40,579 nucleotides of DNA from Microcaldota archaeon (GCA_016207165.1 JACQQD010000006.1:1-40579); one strand, 5' to 3'; counted from the stretch's first letter, positions 28,623-35,802 are shown. Translations and numbers: made by a program. Notes: a model not told the origin generated them from the sequence alone.

Positions 28623-29162
28623 ATGTCCGATTTGCTAAAAATGAAAAAAATTGCTCAGGAAATTCAACAAGCCGTATCTGAATTGGATGAGCCTTACCGG
28701 GTAATCGCTTTCCGGGTTTTTCTGGAAAACGTGACTCGCCAACCTGAAGCTCAAACGCGAGTGAAGCCCAATTCCATAAACGATGACCGTCCGGTCAAGT
28801 TAACTCCCGAAAATAATGAGTCGGTTGATGATATTTCTGCCCGAATTAATCGAACGGCTCACCCTGAAATCTCACTTTTGAAAACTGCAAAAGACCGCGC
28901 ACTGTTTATCCTAAAGATTGTTAAGGATGAAGCGGGACGTGACGGTCTTCAGCCGAGTCAGATTACTCAAGTCCTTGACCAAGTCTTTCGTTTGAAGGTC
29001 ACGCAGTATGCTATCAGCATGGCTTTGGGCACTGAGACTAAGTTCGTTGACAGAAAGCCGGTTTCGGGAGTCGGCGGTAAAGCATATGTATACCGAATTA
29101 TGGCGCCAGGCGAAGAGTACTTGGAAAAAATTATCAAAGAGGCGAACCAAAATGGACCATGA
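28623..29162 (+). CDS. Winged-helix-like protein, first gene of the element cassette
   Basis: A 179-residue protein. An N-terminal helical part (about 1-35: MKKIAQEIQQAVSELDEPYR) and a charged linker precede a C-terminal domain at about 80-165 with helix-turn-helix features: TAKDRALFILKIVKDEAG, LQPSQITQVLDQVFRLKVTQ and YAISMALG, then a wing ending YVYRIMAPGEEYLEKI. This suggests a DNA-binding winged helix. ATG 28623 follows a G-rich ribosome-binding motif and was chosen over an upstream TTG. It overlaps the next gene by 11 bp. AT-rich codons set it apart from the chromosome. The family is not named. Confidence 0.65.
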   Translation: MSDLLKMKKIAQEIQQAVSELDEPYRVIAFRVFLENVTRQPEAQTRVKPNSINDDRPVKLTPENNESVDDISARINRTAHPEISLLKTAKDRALFILKIVKDEAGRDGLQPSQITQVLDQVFRLKVTQYAISMALGTETKFVDRKPVSGVGGKAYVYRIMAPGEEYLEKIIKEANQNGP

Positions 29163-29607
29163 ACACTTGCGATTAGCCATCAATACGGCGAAGGAAGCAG
29201 CTAGTCATGAGGCGGAGTACGGACGTGAGGTATTTACTGCGGTCTTAACCTCGGAACTGGTTTTGGCTGGTGGTAGTGCACCTACGGTCCGGCCTATCCT
29301 TACAAAATCTCTATCTCTTGGTGAATTGCTTAATTCCAAGTCGCCAAAAAATGACGTCCAAAAAACTTTGGTTTTCGGCTATTACTTGGAAGCCGTAAAA
29401 AAGCTGAAAGAGTTTTCATCTAAAGATATCTATGCCTGCTATCGTGAAGCGAAAGAACGAGTGCCCCCTAACATCAGTGACAAAATTAAGATGAATGTTC
29501 AACGCGCGTGGATGTCCACTACTGGCAAAGATGGCATCAGTCTCACCTACTCACTAACCTCCACCGGTGTTAGTGCAGTTGAACAAGGGTTCGTCTCAGA
29601 GGATTGA
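29152..29607 (+). CDS. Winged-helix-like protein, second gene of the cassette
   Basis: A 151-residue protein starting at the ATG inside the end of the first gene. Residues about 1-45 are helical. The C-terminal domain at about 55-145 reads SLGELLNSKSPKNDVQKTLV, FGYYLEAVKKLKEFSSKDIY, ACYREAKERVPPNISDKI, then a strand-turn ending LTYSLTSTGVSAVEQG. It has the look of a winged helix in which the SSKDIYACYREA part is the recognition unit. It recalls archaeal families seen beside HEPN-like genes, from memory only. It ends 7 bp before the third gene. Confidence 0.65.
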   Translation: MDHEHLRLAINTAKEAASHEAEYGREVFTAVLTSELVLAGGSAPTVRPILTKSLSLGELLNSKSPKNDVQKTLVFGYYLEAVKKLKEFSSKDIYACYREAKERVPPNISDKIKMNVQRAWMSTTGKDGISLTYSLTSTGVSAVEQGFVSED

Positions 29608-29614
29608 CTTTTCG

Positions 29615-30304
29615 ATGTTTGATTCACTGAAAAAATATCAACGGATTCTACTCGTTCTTTACGAGGAAAATAAGAAGGGCAACCCTAAGCTTTCTTCCGA
29701 ACAGATTTCAGCACTCAGCCTTAGTAAGTATGATTTGCCGTTTACTCCAAAGGAAATTGCCAACACTTTGAATCCATTGTCTGGGAAAAAGGTGGTTCGG
29801 ACCGGCCAGCCGGTTACCTATCAAATCATCAGACCAGGCATTCTTGAAATTGAGAGTTTGCAGAATATTCCGGCCATTCTGCCTAATTCCGATTCCAAGC
29901 TTTCCCCCGAAGTTTTGGCCGCCCTTGGAAATTCATTTTCGGGGGAAGTGCGAGAACTCAGTTTCGCAATGAAAAATCAATGCCCGATTTCTGCTTCTGT
30001 TTTGCTCCGGAGAATTTTAGAAAAGCTGCTAATCCGTGTTTTTCTAAAACACGTCCAAAAGACGGAATTAGTTAGTGCAAACGGCGATTACCGTAGCTTG
30101 TCTTTTCTTCTTGACTTGGCTCAAAGTACCAAAATTTACGGTGGCGTGATTTTAAACACCCGAAATGCCTCCAACCTTGATAAAATGAAATTCCTTGGTG
30201 ATACCGCCGCTCATAATCCGTCGATTACTCCTTCGATTGTCGATGTTCAAACCCATTTGGCATACTATTCTGTTGCTGTAACCGAAATTGCTCAGCATCA
30301 GTAA
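29615..30304 (+). CDS. Winged-helix plus DUF4145/HEPN-like protein, third gene of the cassette
   Basis: A 229-residue protein. Residues about 1-85 look like another winged helix (YQRILLVLYEENKKGNPKLS, SSEQISALSLSKYDLPFTPK, EIANTLNPLSGKKVVRTGQP). Residues about 105-229 form an all-helical domain: FSGEVRELSFAMKNQCPISA, SVLLRRILEKLLIRVFLKHV, then MKFLGDTAAHNPS, close to the G-N/D-x-A-A-H motif of DUF4145, a HEPN relative, and a last helix. The canonical HEPN RNase motif R-x4-6-H is not obvious. A strong hairpin lies 27 nt after the stop. The domain order suggests DNA binding tied to an effector or oligomerisation module. Confidence 0.65.
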   Translation: MFDSLKKYQRILLVLYEENKKGNPKLSSEQISALSLSKYDLPFTPKEIANTLNPLSGKKVVRTGQPVTYQIIRPGILEIESLQNIPAILPNSDSKLSPEVLAALGNSFSGEVRELSFAMKNQCPISASVLLRRILEKLLIRVFLKHVQKTELVSANGDYRSLSFLLDLAQSTKIYGGVILNTRNASNLDKMKFLGDTAAHNPSITPSIVDVQTHLAYYSVAVTEIAQHQ

Positions 30305-30330
30305 CCCAATAACTTGCGTTTGCGGATTTT

Positions 30331-30360
30331 CCACGGGTTGAAAACGAGCGCAACCCGTGG
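30331..30360. terminator. Strong hairpin after the three-gene cassette
   Basis: Perfect 10-bp arms ccacgggttg and caacccgtgg enclose a 10-nt loop. It could end transcription of the cassette or fold in its mRNA tail. There is no T-run after it, so an operator or processing role is also possible. Confidence 0.5.
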
Positions 30361-30375
30361 AGCAATATATAAAGA

Positions 30376-30389
30376 AAACCCGCGGGTTT
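30376..30389. promoter_or_regulatory. 14-bp perfect palindrome next to a TATA-like site
   Basis: The sequence aaacccgcgggttt is its own reverse complement. It lies 2 nt after atatataaag, between that TATA-like site and its predicted start, a good repressor position. A further ccgcgg follows within 3 nt. Confidence 0.5.
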
Positions 30390-30660
30390 ACCGCGGAGAA
30401 CGCCTCTAAACCTATTTCAAACCCCCGAATTTGGCGTTTTCGGTTCCTACGAATTTGTCTATATTGCTTTGTCTATTCCTTCTTTTTCAGGAATCTTTTG
30501 TGTCTTCGCTCGTAACCCGACGCGAAAACTTTTCCGACCACTCGATTCTATTCCATATATAGTTCGTGACGCGTAACCCGCTCAAAAAACGCCTCCAACT
30601 CAGCCTTGGGACGCCTAAAACTGGGTTTTTGTTTGCTACGAATATTGGTATGGTTTAAGG

Positions 30661-31422
30661 TTAGCGTCTGGTGTCTGCCTTTCGAGGATAGACGACTCCA
30701 ACAATCATGTACGTGTTGAACCGGTAGTGTGAGCCCATGATGAAGTAGACTGGCCCATTTTCTGTGACTTTTTTGAGCATTTTTTCCCGGACTTTTTGGT
30801 GGACTTCATTTTCGTCCCGATATTTTCCAGCTTTGCGATAGTCTTCGCAGTTGCTGTACAGTTCACCGACTTCCCAATCTTCGCATAGGCACTCGTGGAC
30901 CCGGCCGTCCTGGTCGTCTTTGAAAATGTACCGATACTTGTATTTTGGTATGTCCAATTGGATAGCTTTTTGACCGGTCAAAGTTGTTTGAGCACTTTTT
31001 GTGACCAGCGCTTCATAGTGCTGATTTGTAGTCGGCGCAAAATCCAAAATAGTCGGTTTTACTACGCCAATCGAGGCGTTCTTAGGTGTTTCAGCCTCTA
31101 ACTCTTCAATACTCGTGATGCGCGGAAAAAGGAGCGCTTCGATTTCATTGAAAGACGCTTCGCCTAACGGCTTGATGGTGGCTGGTTTGATTTTGCGGCT
31201 TTCGGGTCGGTGGTCGGATGGTTTTTCGCTTTCCAGTTCGTATTCAATCCACATTTTCTTCTTGAAATTTAATGGACTGGAGCCCCAGAAAATACTCCAA
31301 GGTATAGGGTATACTCTGCGCCACTCGCCTTTGTCGGTAATGCCTGCCACGCAGATTAGGTGTTCGTACTTTTGACTGATTTCTGGCGTGGCTTTGGCCA
31401 GTACGAGTAACTTTTCTCTCAT
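30661..31422 (-). CDS. Partner protein of the DUF488 gene, unknown family
   Basis: A 253-residue protein. Residues about 1-60 read MREKLLVLAKATPEISQKYE, LICVAGITDKGEWRRVYPIP and a WSIFWG segment. The DHRPESRKI block follows near residue 72, and near the C terminus come RYIFKDDQDGRVHECLCEDW and GPVYFIMGSHYRFNTYMIVG. I recall this layout as a small bacterial and archaeal family found next to DUF488 genes, but cannot check. It is coupled to the DUF488 gene by a 4-bp ATGA overlap, so the two act together. The central DHRPES and terminal strands may form a nucleic-acid-binding fold; that is speculation. Confidence 0.6.
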   Translation of the reverse strand: MREKLLVLAKATPEISQKYEHLICVAGITDKGEWRRVYPIPWSIFWGSSPLNFKKKMWIEYELESEKPSDHRPESRKIKPATIKPLGEASFNEIEALLFPRITSIEELEAETPKNASIGVVKPTILDFAPTTNQHYEALVTKSAQTTLTGQKAIQLDIPKYKYRYIFKDDQDGRVHECLCEDWEVGELYSNCEDYRKAGKYRDENEVHQKVREKMLKKVTENGPVYFIMGSHYRFNTYMIVGVVYPRKADTRR

Positions 31423-32264
31423 AGGTGAGTCACTTTTTTCCCAGTTATTTTTTCAAGGCTTTCACTTAACGTGCCGCGGTGGCAGGAATTTACGTGCTTT
31501 TCAAAACAAAGCAGGACCACTCTTTTTTTTTCACTAACTTTTGCAATATCTTGAATGGCGTTCATTTCGCCTGGCAGAATCGTATTTCCGTAGAATTGGA
31601 ACAACTTTTTGTAATCTTCCGGCGTGTTCAACTCTTTACGATATTTTCCTTCGATGCCCAGTTCGGGTTTATGCCAGTATTCGATGTCGACGTTCTTGAG
31701 TGTGTGTGCCAGTCGGGTCCCAATGAAAGCGAAATTCATGCTGAACGCGTTGTCACGTACGTCAATTAGCAAGTCGATTTGGTTCTGAATCAACGCGTCA
31801 AGGAATGAATCAATGTCATTTCCTTCGTATCCTATTGAAAACATCCCAGGTTCAGGTTGGTGTTGGAGGTGAGCTGTCAGCACGCTTTTGACTGCATATT
31901 CGGGATACTTACTATATGTGTAATCAATAATGTCATCTTGATTTTTGAATCGGTTAGCGATGCCTTCGATGGCTTCCCTTTCGCCTGAAGAAATATTTTT
32001 GGCCAATTCTTGGCCCTTTTGGCTCAATTCACTATTTTCTCGAATCAGACCTAAGCTTTGCAATTCGGTCAAGTCGGAGTAAATATTGTTTGAAAATGGT
32101 CCGAACTTATGCGGGTAAAATGAGTAAAATCGGATTTTTTGACCTATTTCGGTTTCTTTTCCAATAATGAATAGGAGTTTGACTAGAACCGTCTTCGTGA
32201 CCTTTTTTCCCTGTTTTTGGAGGGTGTAAACCAAGTGCAATAGTGTCTTTTGGCGTTTGCGCAT
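31419..32264 (-). CDS. DUF488 protein with N-terminal Panacea-like domain
   Basis: A 281-residue protein. Residues about 1-130 look like a winged-helix domain of the Panacea/DUF4065 type: LVYTLQKQGKKVTKTVLVKL, FYPHKFGPFSNNIYSDLTEL, QSLGLI. Residues 140-281 are a DUF488 domain: FSIGYEGNDIDSFLDALI (142-159), LLIDVRDNAFS (165-175), IEYWHKPELGIEGKY, and VVLLCFEKHVNSCHRGTLSE with the conserved CxxxxxxxCHR. ATG 32264 was chosen because a TATA box lies about 26 bp upstream; a longer reading to 32288 is possible. Function is unknown. It is the first gene of a two-gene operon. Confidence 0.75.
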   Translation of the reverse strand: MRKRQKTLLHLVYTLQKQGKKVTKTVLVKLLFIIGKETEIGQKIRFYSFYPHKFGPFSNNIYSDLTELQSLGLIRENSELSQKGQELAKNISSGEREAIEGIANRFKNQDDIIDYTYSKYPEYAVKSVLTAHLQHQPEPGMFSIGYEGNDIDSFLDALIQNQIDLLIDVRDNAFSMNFAFIGTRLAHTLKNVDIEYWHKPELGIEGKYRKELNTPEDYKKLFQFYGNTILPGEMNAIQDIAKVSEKKRVVLLCFEKHVNSCHRGTLSESLEKITGKKVTHL

Positions 32265-32287
32265 GGATGTTTCACATGAAAACGGCA

Positions 32288-32295
32288 TTTAAACG
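32288..32295 (-). promoter_or_regulatory. TATA box for the DUF488 operon
   Basis: On the minus strand the stretch reads gtttaaat, centred about 27 bp before ATG 32264, predicting a leaderless transcript. Confidence 0.5.
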
Positions 32296-32372
32296 TTCTT
32301 GGACCTCTTGGCCGGTGGCTTTAATCGAGCGAATCATCTCTCGTTAGAACTTTTTGAGCCCGGATTACGGGA

Positions 32373-32414
32373 AGTTAACTAAACAGTTAACTTGAGTTAA
32401 GTAATTACTTAACT
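32373..32414. promoter_or_regulatory. Palindrome cluster between integrase and DUF488 operon
   Basis: A run of repeats of one motif: agttaact at 32373-32380 and again at 32385-32392, then a perfect 20-bp palindrome agttaagtaattacttaact at 32395-32414. The last overlaps the integrase stop codon (32405-32407). The agttaac and agttaag half sites are all variants of one sequence, as expected for cooperative binding of one protein such as the integrase, an excision factor or an operon regulator. Confidence 0.5.
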
Positions 32415-33628
32415 TCAAATCCTTCAAAATTTTTCAATAAACCCGTTGCCATCGCTTTTTCCGCTAAGTATTCTTTGAACTCAGGATTCGCCAATAGTTG
32501 GCGCATTAAATCATCTTCCATCTGTCGGGGTTGGCCCACAGTCGCGGCTGTGGCTTCATCGAGCGGTGTGCCACATCGGTGGCAGAACTTGGACGCCGGT
32601 GAGTTGGTTTCTTTGCAGCGGAGGCATGACTTGAGTTGGATGGCGCCTTCTTTGGTTTCATCGTTTTTGTCTTCCATGTGGTAGAGTTTGAGCAGGCTTT
32701 GGTCAACGTCCCGTCCGCTTAAATGGACGTAGGTGGCGGCCATGTCTGAGCACTGAGTCCAACCAAAGTATTCTTTCATTTGCGCTTCCGTGAGCTTGGA
32801 GGCAAGAAAGGTGGCGCGGCTGTGACGGAACAAGTGCGGGTACACTTTCTTGGTGATTCCCGCTTCTTTGGCGAGCTTTTTCAGCATCACGTAGATGGAT
32901 TGGCACTCTGCGGGAGATTCTTTTTGGTAGGCGTTGTTGGAACGGGGTGGCCATAGCCATGATTCGGTTTCATTGTTGGGATGAATTTCCAGCCATTTGC
33001 CGAGTTCGGATACGGATTGAATGATTCGGACGCGTCGGTCTCCGGTTTTACCGGTGACACGCAAGACGGCACCGTGTTGGTCGAATTGGACATTCTTGAT
33101 TTTTAGGGAAAGCATTTCGCCGATTCTACAACCGGATTCGTAAAGTACCAAAACCAGTGCTTTGTCGCGGGGGTGATGAGCGGATTGAGCCATTCTATAG
33201 ACTTCGGCTTCGGTCAGTAGTTCTTCGGGTAGCTTTTTGGCGGTGTTTTTGAGTTTGGGTCTGAGCCACTTGGTTTCGGGCGGGTTTTCCTCGTCGTTGC
33301 CTTTCAGCCACCTGTAAAACAGCTTCAGGACGACTTTGAAGTCATATTTGCTCCATTCCGCATAGGGTCGCCGCTCGATTTCGCCGACCAAGGCAATCAT
33401 GTCTTGTTTGGAAGCTTCGTCAAAGCCTTTTCCAAGCCATTTGGCCAAGTATCGTAGGCAGTAAATGACTTTGACGATGCGAAAACCGCTCGTTCCTTGC
33501 GCCAGACGGTTTTCTGTGAAACCCACAATCAATTTCCGGTTGGCGGGCGAAACCGACGAGTCTTTTTCCAATCTTCCTAGGGCTAATTCCAATTTCTGCT
33601 GGCTTTTGTGTATTGGGCTTCTGCTCAT
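32405..33628 (-). CDS. int: Tyrosine recombinase/integrase with C-terminal zinc ribbon
   Basis: A 407-residue enzyme that cuts and rejoins attachment sites. A SAM-like N-terminal core-binding domain (about 10-110) precedes the catalytic domain with all active-site residues visible: R168 (GCRIGEM), K194 (GKTGDRR), H265 and R268 (HLFRHSRAT), W290 and the nucleophile Y300 (AATYVHL). A four-Cys zinc ribbon follows (C335, C338, C349, C352) and then a charged helix. ATG 33628 has a GGAGG ribosome-binding motif 8 nt upstream. It lies beside attR, the normal position for the integrase of an element that has used the tRNA. Confidence 0.95.
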   Translation of the reverse strand: MSRSPIHKSQQKLELALGRLEKDSSVSPANRKLIVGFTENRLAQGTSGFRIVKVIYCLRYLAKWLGKGFDEASKQDMIALVGEIERRPYAEWSKYDFKVVLKLFYRWLKGNDEENPPETKWLRPKLKNTAKKLPEELLTEAEVYRMAQSAHHPRDKALVLVLYESGCRIGEMLSLKIKNVQFDQHGAVLRVTGKTGDRRVRIIQSVSELGKWLEIHPNNETESWLWPPRSNNAYQKESPAECQSIYVMLKKLAKEAGITKKVYPHLFRHSRATFLASKLTEAQMKEYFGWTQCSDMAATYVHLSGRDVDQSLLKLYHMEDKNDETKEGAIQLKSCLRCKETNSPASKFCHRCGTPLDEATAATVGQPRQMEDDLMRQLLANPEFKEYLAEKAMATGLLKNFEGFEVK

Positions 33629-33675
33629 CGGTATTTCCTCCGTGAGCACGAGACCTCTTATTTTTTGATGCAAAA

Positions 33676-33695
33676 TTTGGTACGATTGTACCAAA
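33676..33695 (-). promoter_or_regulatory. Operator-like inverted repeat upstream of the integrase
   Basis: tttggtac-gatt-gtaccaaa, 8-bp arms around 4 nt, lies between attR and the integrase ATG. It is a candidate site for control of integrase expression or for the integrase itself. Confidence 0.5.
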
Positions 33696-33730
33696 ATCTC
33701 ATCCGTGCTTTCAGATTAAGTCTGGGCTTA

Positions 33731-33742
33731 CACCCCCTGCAT
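33731..33742 (+). repeat. attR
   Basis: Exact copy of caccccctgcat, the 12 bp that end the tRNA-Leu at 28043-28054, outside any tRNA. Flanking bases differ on both sides. It marks the right boundary of the element and of the AT-rich composition. Confidence 0.85.
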
Positions 33743-33847
33743 CCGTCTTTTTGTTATAGTCACAAAACTTTTTATTCGACGTGCGCCTGGGACTATTGTA
33801 ACCACCTTGTTTTTCAACGAAAACGTGCTTCTGGAATCGATGTGATT

Positions 33848-34648
33848 ATGGCGTTGTCTGCGTCGGCCAGAAAACCCGTGGTTTTGGCAAAATACATCGA
33901 CTGGAAGTTTACCGAAGGCGAGGAACGATTTCGAGGCGTGACAGGGGAGCACGCCGTCAACCTTGCGAATAAACGGGGCGTGGTGTTGGCTTCGAACAAG
34001 GAATTGGACCGACGGCTGGTCTTGACGCGGGAATGGGAGGATGAACAATACATTTACCCGGCGTGGTCCGGCACCTTGGTGGTCACCGCGCCGTTTGGCG
34101 TCTCGTTTGGCGACGCCGTGAACAAGGCCAATGAGTTGTCCCGCAAGGAGGACTCTGGCATCACGTATGCGTTCAAGGTGCCGGAAAAATATTTGGGTGC
34201 GGTTAACGCCGCTTTGGTCGTGGAACACGGTTTTGACGCCCGTGGCGAGCCCGTGTTTGAGTTTCGCAACGAAGGGCGTAACGGGCGTTTGGTTCATGTT
34301 CACGACGAGCGTAGAATCCACCTAGTCAAAAACGTTCCCCACGAACGTGGGTGGTACGTGCCGGACCCCTGGTTCGGCCTTCCCGTGGGCAAGTTGGTTG
34401 AGCCGTGGCCTGACCGCCCCCGGCACGTGGGTGAGCTGGCGCCGTGGGGTCGCGGTCTCCGGCGCGTTTTTGGCTTTGGCAACTGGTTTTCGTTGATTGT
34501 TCGCGGCTGGGGTCAACTGGATTACGGCTACGAAGAGAATGTTGACCCCCTCATCACGGGCGGTGATATGTCGTCGGATCGTTACGGCGCCCTTGGTTTT
34601 TCGCCGGTTTCAAGAAAGCCGTTGAGGCGTCATAAACGGAATCCGTGA
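33848..34648 (+). CDS. Hypothetical protein beside attR
   Basis: A 266-residue soluble protein not recognised. It begins MALSASARKPVVLAKYIDWK and contains a repetitive strand pattern with many aromatic and basic residues (WEDEQYIYPAWSGTLVVTAP, RLVHVHDERRIHLVKNVPHE, GWYVPDPWFGLPVGKLVEPW). The C terminus is Arg/Lys-rich (SRKPLRRHKRNP). Codon use matches the GC-rich chromosome, so it lies outside the element. The region upstream of ATG 33848 is AT-richer and starts at attR. No domain can be named. Confidence 0.6.
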   Translation: MALSASARKPVVLAKYIDWKFTEGEERFRGVTGEHAVNLANKRGVVLASNKELDRRLVLTREWEDEQYIYPAWSGTLVVTAPFGVSFGDAVNKANELSRKEDSGITYAFKVPEKYLGAVNAALVVEHGFDARGEPVFEFRNEGRNGRLVHVHDERRIHLVKNVPHERGWYVPDPWFGLPVGKLVEPWPDRPRHVGELAPWGRGLRRVFGFGNWFSLIVRGWGQLDYGYEENVDPLITGGDMSSDRYGALGFSPVSRKPLRRHKRNP

Positions 34649-34717
34649 GGCGGTATTTTTTCCCATTGTTTCGCGTTGCGTTGGGCGTGTATTTGCATGC
34701 ATGTCGCCATGACCGGG

Positions 34718-34727
34718 TTTTAAATAG
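34718..34727 (+). promoter_or_regulatory. TATA box for the lipoprotein gene
   Basis: The stretch ttttaaatag is centred 26 nt before ATG 34748 and predicts a leaderless transcript. It settles the start against an upstream in-frame codon. Confidence 0.6.
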
Positions 34728-34747
34728 GATTGGACGTTAGCCTCGTC

Positions 34748-35773
34748 ATGACTCGTGCCCTCGTCCTTTTGGTATTTGGCTTTTTTCTTTTGGGTTGCGT
34801 TACGTCCGCGCCGTCCAACGGCCCGACGGCGTCTCCAACGTCTTTGGTTTCCGCAACGCCCATCCCGACGCAGGACGATGCAGGCCCCACGCCATACGCT
34901 TCGGTTTACCCTTCATATGAACCCGCTCCCGCGTACGACGCGCCTCCCTGGATTTCAGGCTCGTCCGCGCGGCCGTCCAACCCGGACCGCGGAGAACCTT
35001 TCGTCATAACCGCAAGTGCCCAAGACGATGTCGGCATCCAGACGATTTCGTGGGAATCAACGGACTCGTTTTCCATCCAGCCGGAATCCGCGTCGTTCGA
35101 CTGCGGACAACAGAAATCGTGTTCGGCGTCGTTTACGTTTAAAGCCGCCACCGAAGGCATGATAACCATTTCCGTTTACGCCACGGATTCTTCCGGTAAA
35201 GCGTCGCCAAGAAGCGCCATGGACATAACCGTACGCCCCTTCGACTACAAGGAGCCTACGCCGACGCCTGCACCCAGCGTTTCCAGTGGCCCGGTGTGCG
35301 GCAACAACGCGTGCGACGAAAAAGAAGGCTTCGAGGTATGCCCGGTGGATTGTCCGTACGCCGGTTTTGCGTGTGCCAACGGTAAATGCGAGGGCGGTGA
35401 GTCGTACGAGTCCTGTCCCCAGGACTGCGGCCTCAGCGACATCATTGGGTCTTCGTGCGGGGATGGCGCGTGCGAACCCGGCGAAGACGCCAACTACTGT
35501 CCGAAAGACTGTGCGTCCATCAAGCCGAATTGCGGTAACAACGTGTGCGACGCCTGGGAGACGGAGTCCACGTGCCTCGCAGACTGTGAAGGCGTGGGTG
35601 CTGACGCGGCGTCATGTTCTTCCAACGCCGCGTGCGGCTACCGCGAGATTTGCCGGAGCGGGAAATGCGTGAAAGTGGATTGCACCAACGACGGCCAATG
35701 CGGCTACGGAAAGGAATGCGAAGGCAACCGGTGCGTGCGGTGTCCATCCGGGCCCTACGGGCCGGCCTGCTAG
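34748..35773 (+). CDS. Secreted lipoprotein with four Cys repeats and an EGF-like C terminus
   Basis: A 341-residue protein. Residues 1-16 are a signal sequence with lipobox (FFLLGC, Cys 17). A Ser/Thr/Pro-rich spacer (20-65) leads to an Ig/PKD-like domain at about 70-165. Then come four repeats of the type CG-x2-x-C-x-x-x-E-x5-7-CP-x-DC: residues 184-202, 209-227, 237-255 and 262-280. The C terminus (290-341) has another Cys pattern (CGYREICRSGKC, CGYGKECEGNRC). Such repeats are common in surface proteins of DPANN archaea, probably adhesion or binding modules held by disulfides. It has its own promoter. Confidence 0.85.
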   Translation: MTRALVLLVFGFFLLGCVTSAPSNGPTASPTSLVSATPIPTQDDAGPTPYASVYPSYEPAPAYDAPPWISGSSARPSNPDRGEPFVITASAQDDVGIQTISWESTDSFSIQPESASFDCGQQKSCSASFTFKAATEGMITISVYATDSSGKASPRSAMDITVRPFDYKEPTPTPAPSVSSGPVCGNNACDEKEGFEVCPVDCPYAGFACANGKCEGGESYESCPQDCGLSDIIGSSCGDGACEPGEDANYCPKDCASIKPNCGNNVCDAWETESTCLADCEGVGADAASCSSNAACGYREICRSGKCVKVDCTNDGQCGYGKECEGNRCVRCPSGPYGPAC

Positions 35774-35802
35774 CCTTTTTCAGGGCCGTGTTCTCGGCAT
35801 TG

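Larger units (their letters stand above)
30305..30660. other. Noncoding hub between convergent operons, palindromes and possible RNA gene
   Basis: No protein gene is supported in this 356-bp stretch. It holds a 10-bp-arm hairpin (30331-30360), a TATA-like atatataaag (30365-30374), a 14-bp perfect palindrome (30376-30389), two copies of cgtaacccg (30511 and 30572), three acgcct repeats (30400, 30589, 30611), and a second TATA-like catatatag at about 30554-30562. The density of signals suggests a regulatory RNA on the plus strand, or binding sites for an element protein. It is unlikely to be a simple terminator gap. Confidence 0.45.
28043..33742. mobile_element. Integrative element of about 5.7 kb inserted in tRNA-Leu(UAG)
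   Basis: The element is bounded by an exact 12-bp direct repeat, caccccctgcat, one copy inside the tRNA 3' end and the other 5.7 kb away, 103 bp upstream of the integrase ATG. Between them the DNA is visibly AT-richer than both flanks. Content from left to right: an AT-rich stretch flanked by two 46-bp repeats; a three-gene operon of winged-helix-like proteins; a noncoding hub with palindromes; a DUF488 two-gene operon; a palindrome cluster; and a tyrosine recombinase. No capsid, conjugation or recognisable replication gene is present. It is probably an integrated plasmid-like or satellite element with cargo. Confidence 0.88.

Noticed and set aside
29615..30304. A canonical HEPN RNase toxin motif in the third cassette protein
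   Set aside because: The helical domain resembles DUF4145, but no clear R-x4-6-H pair was found, so RNase activity is not claimed.
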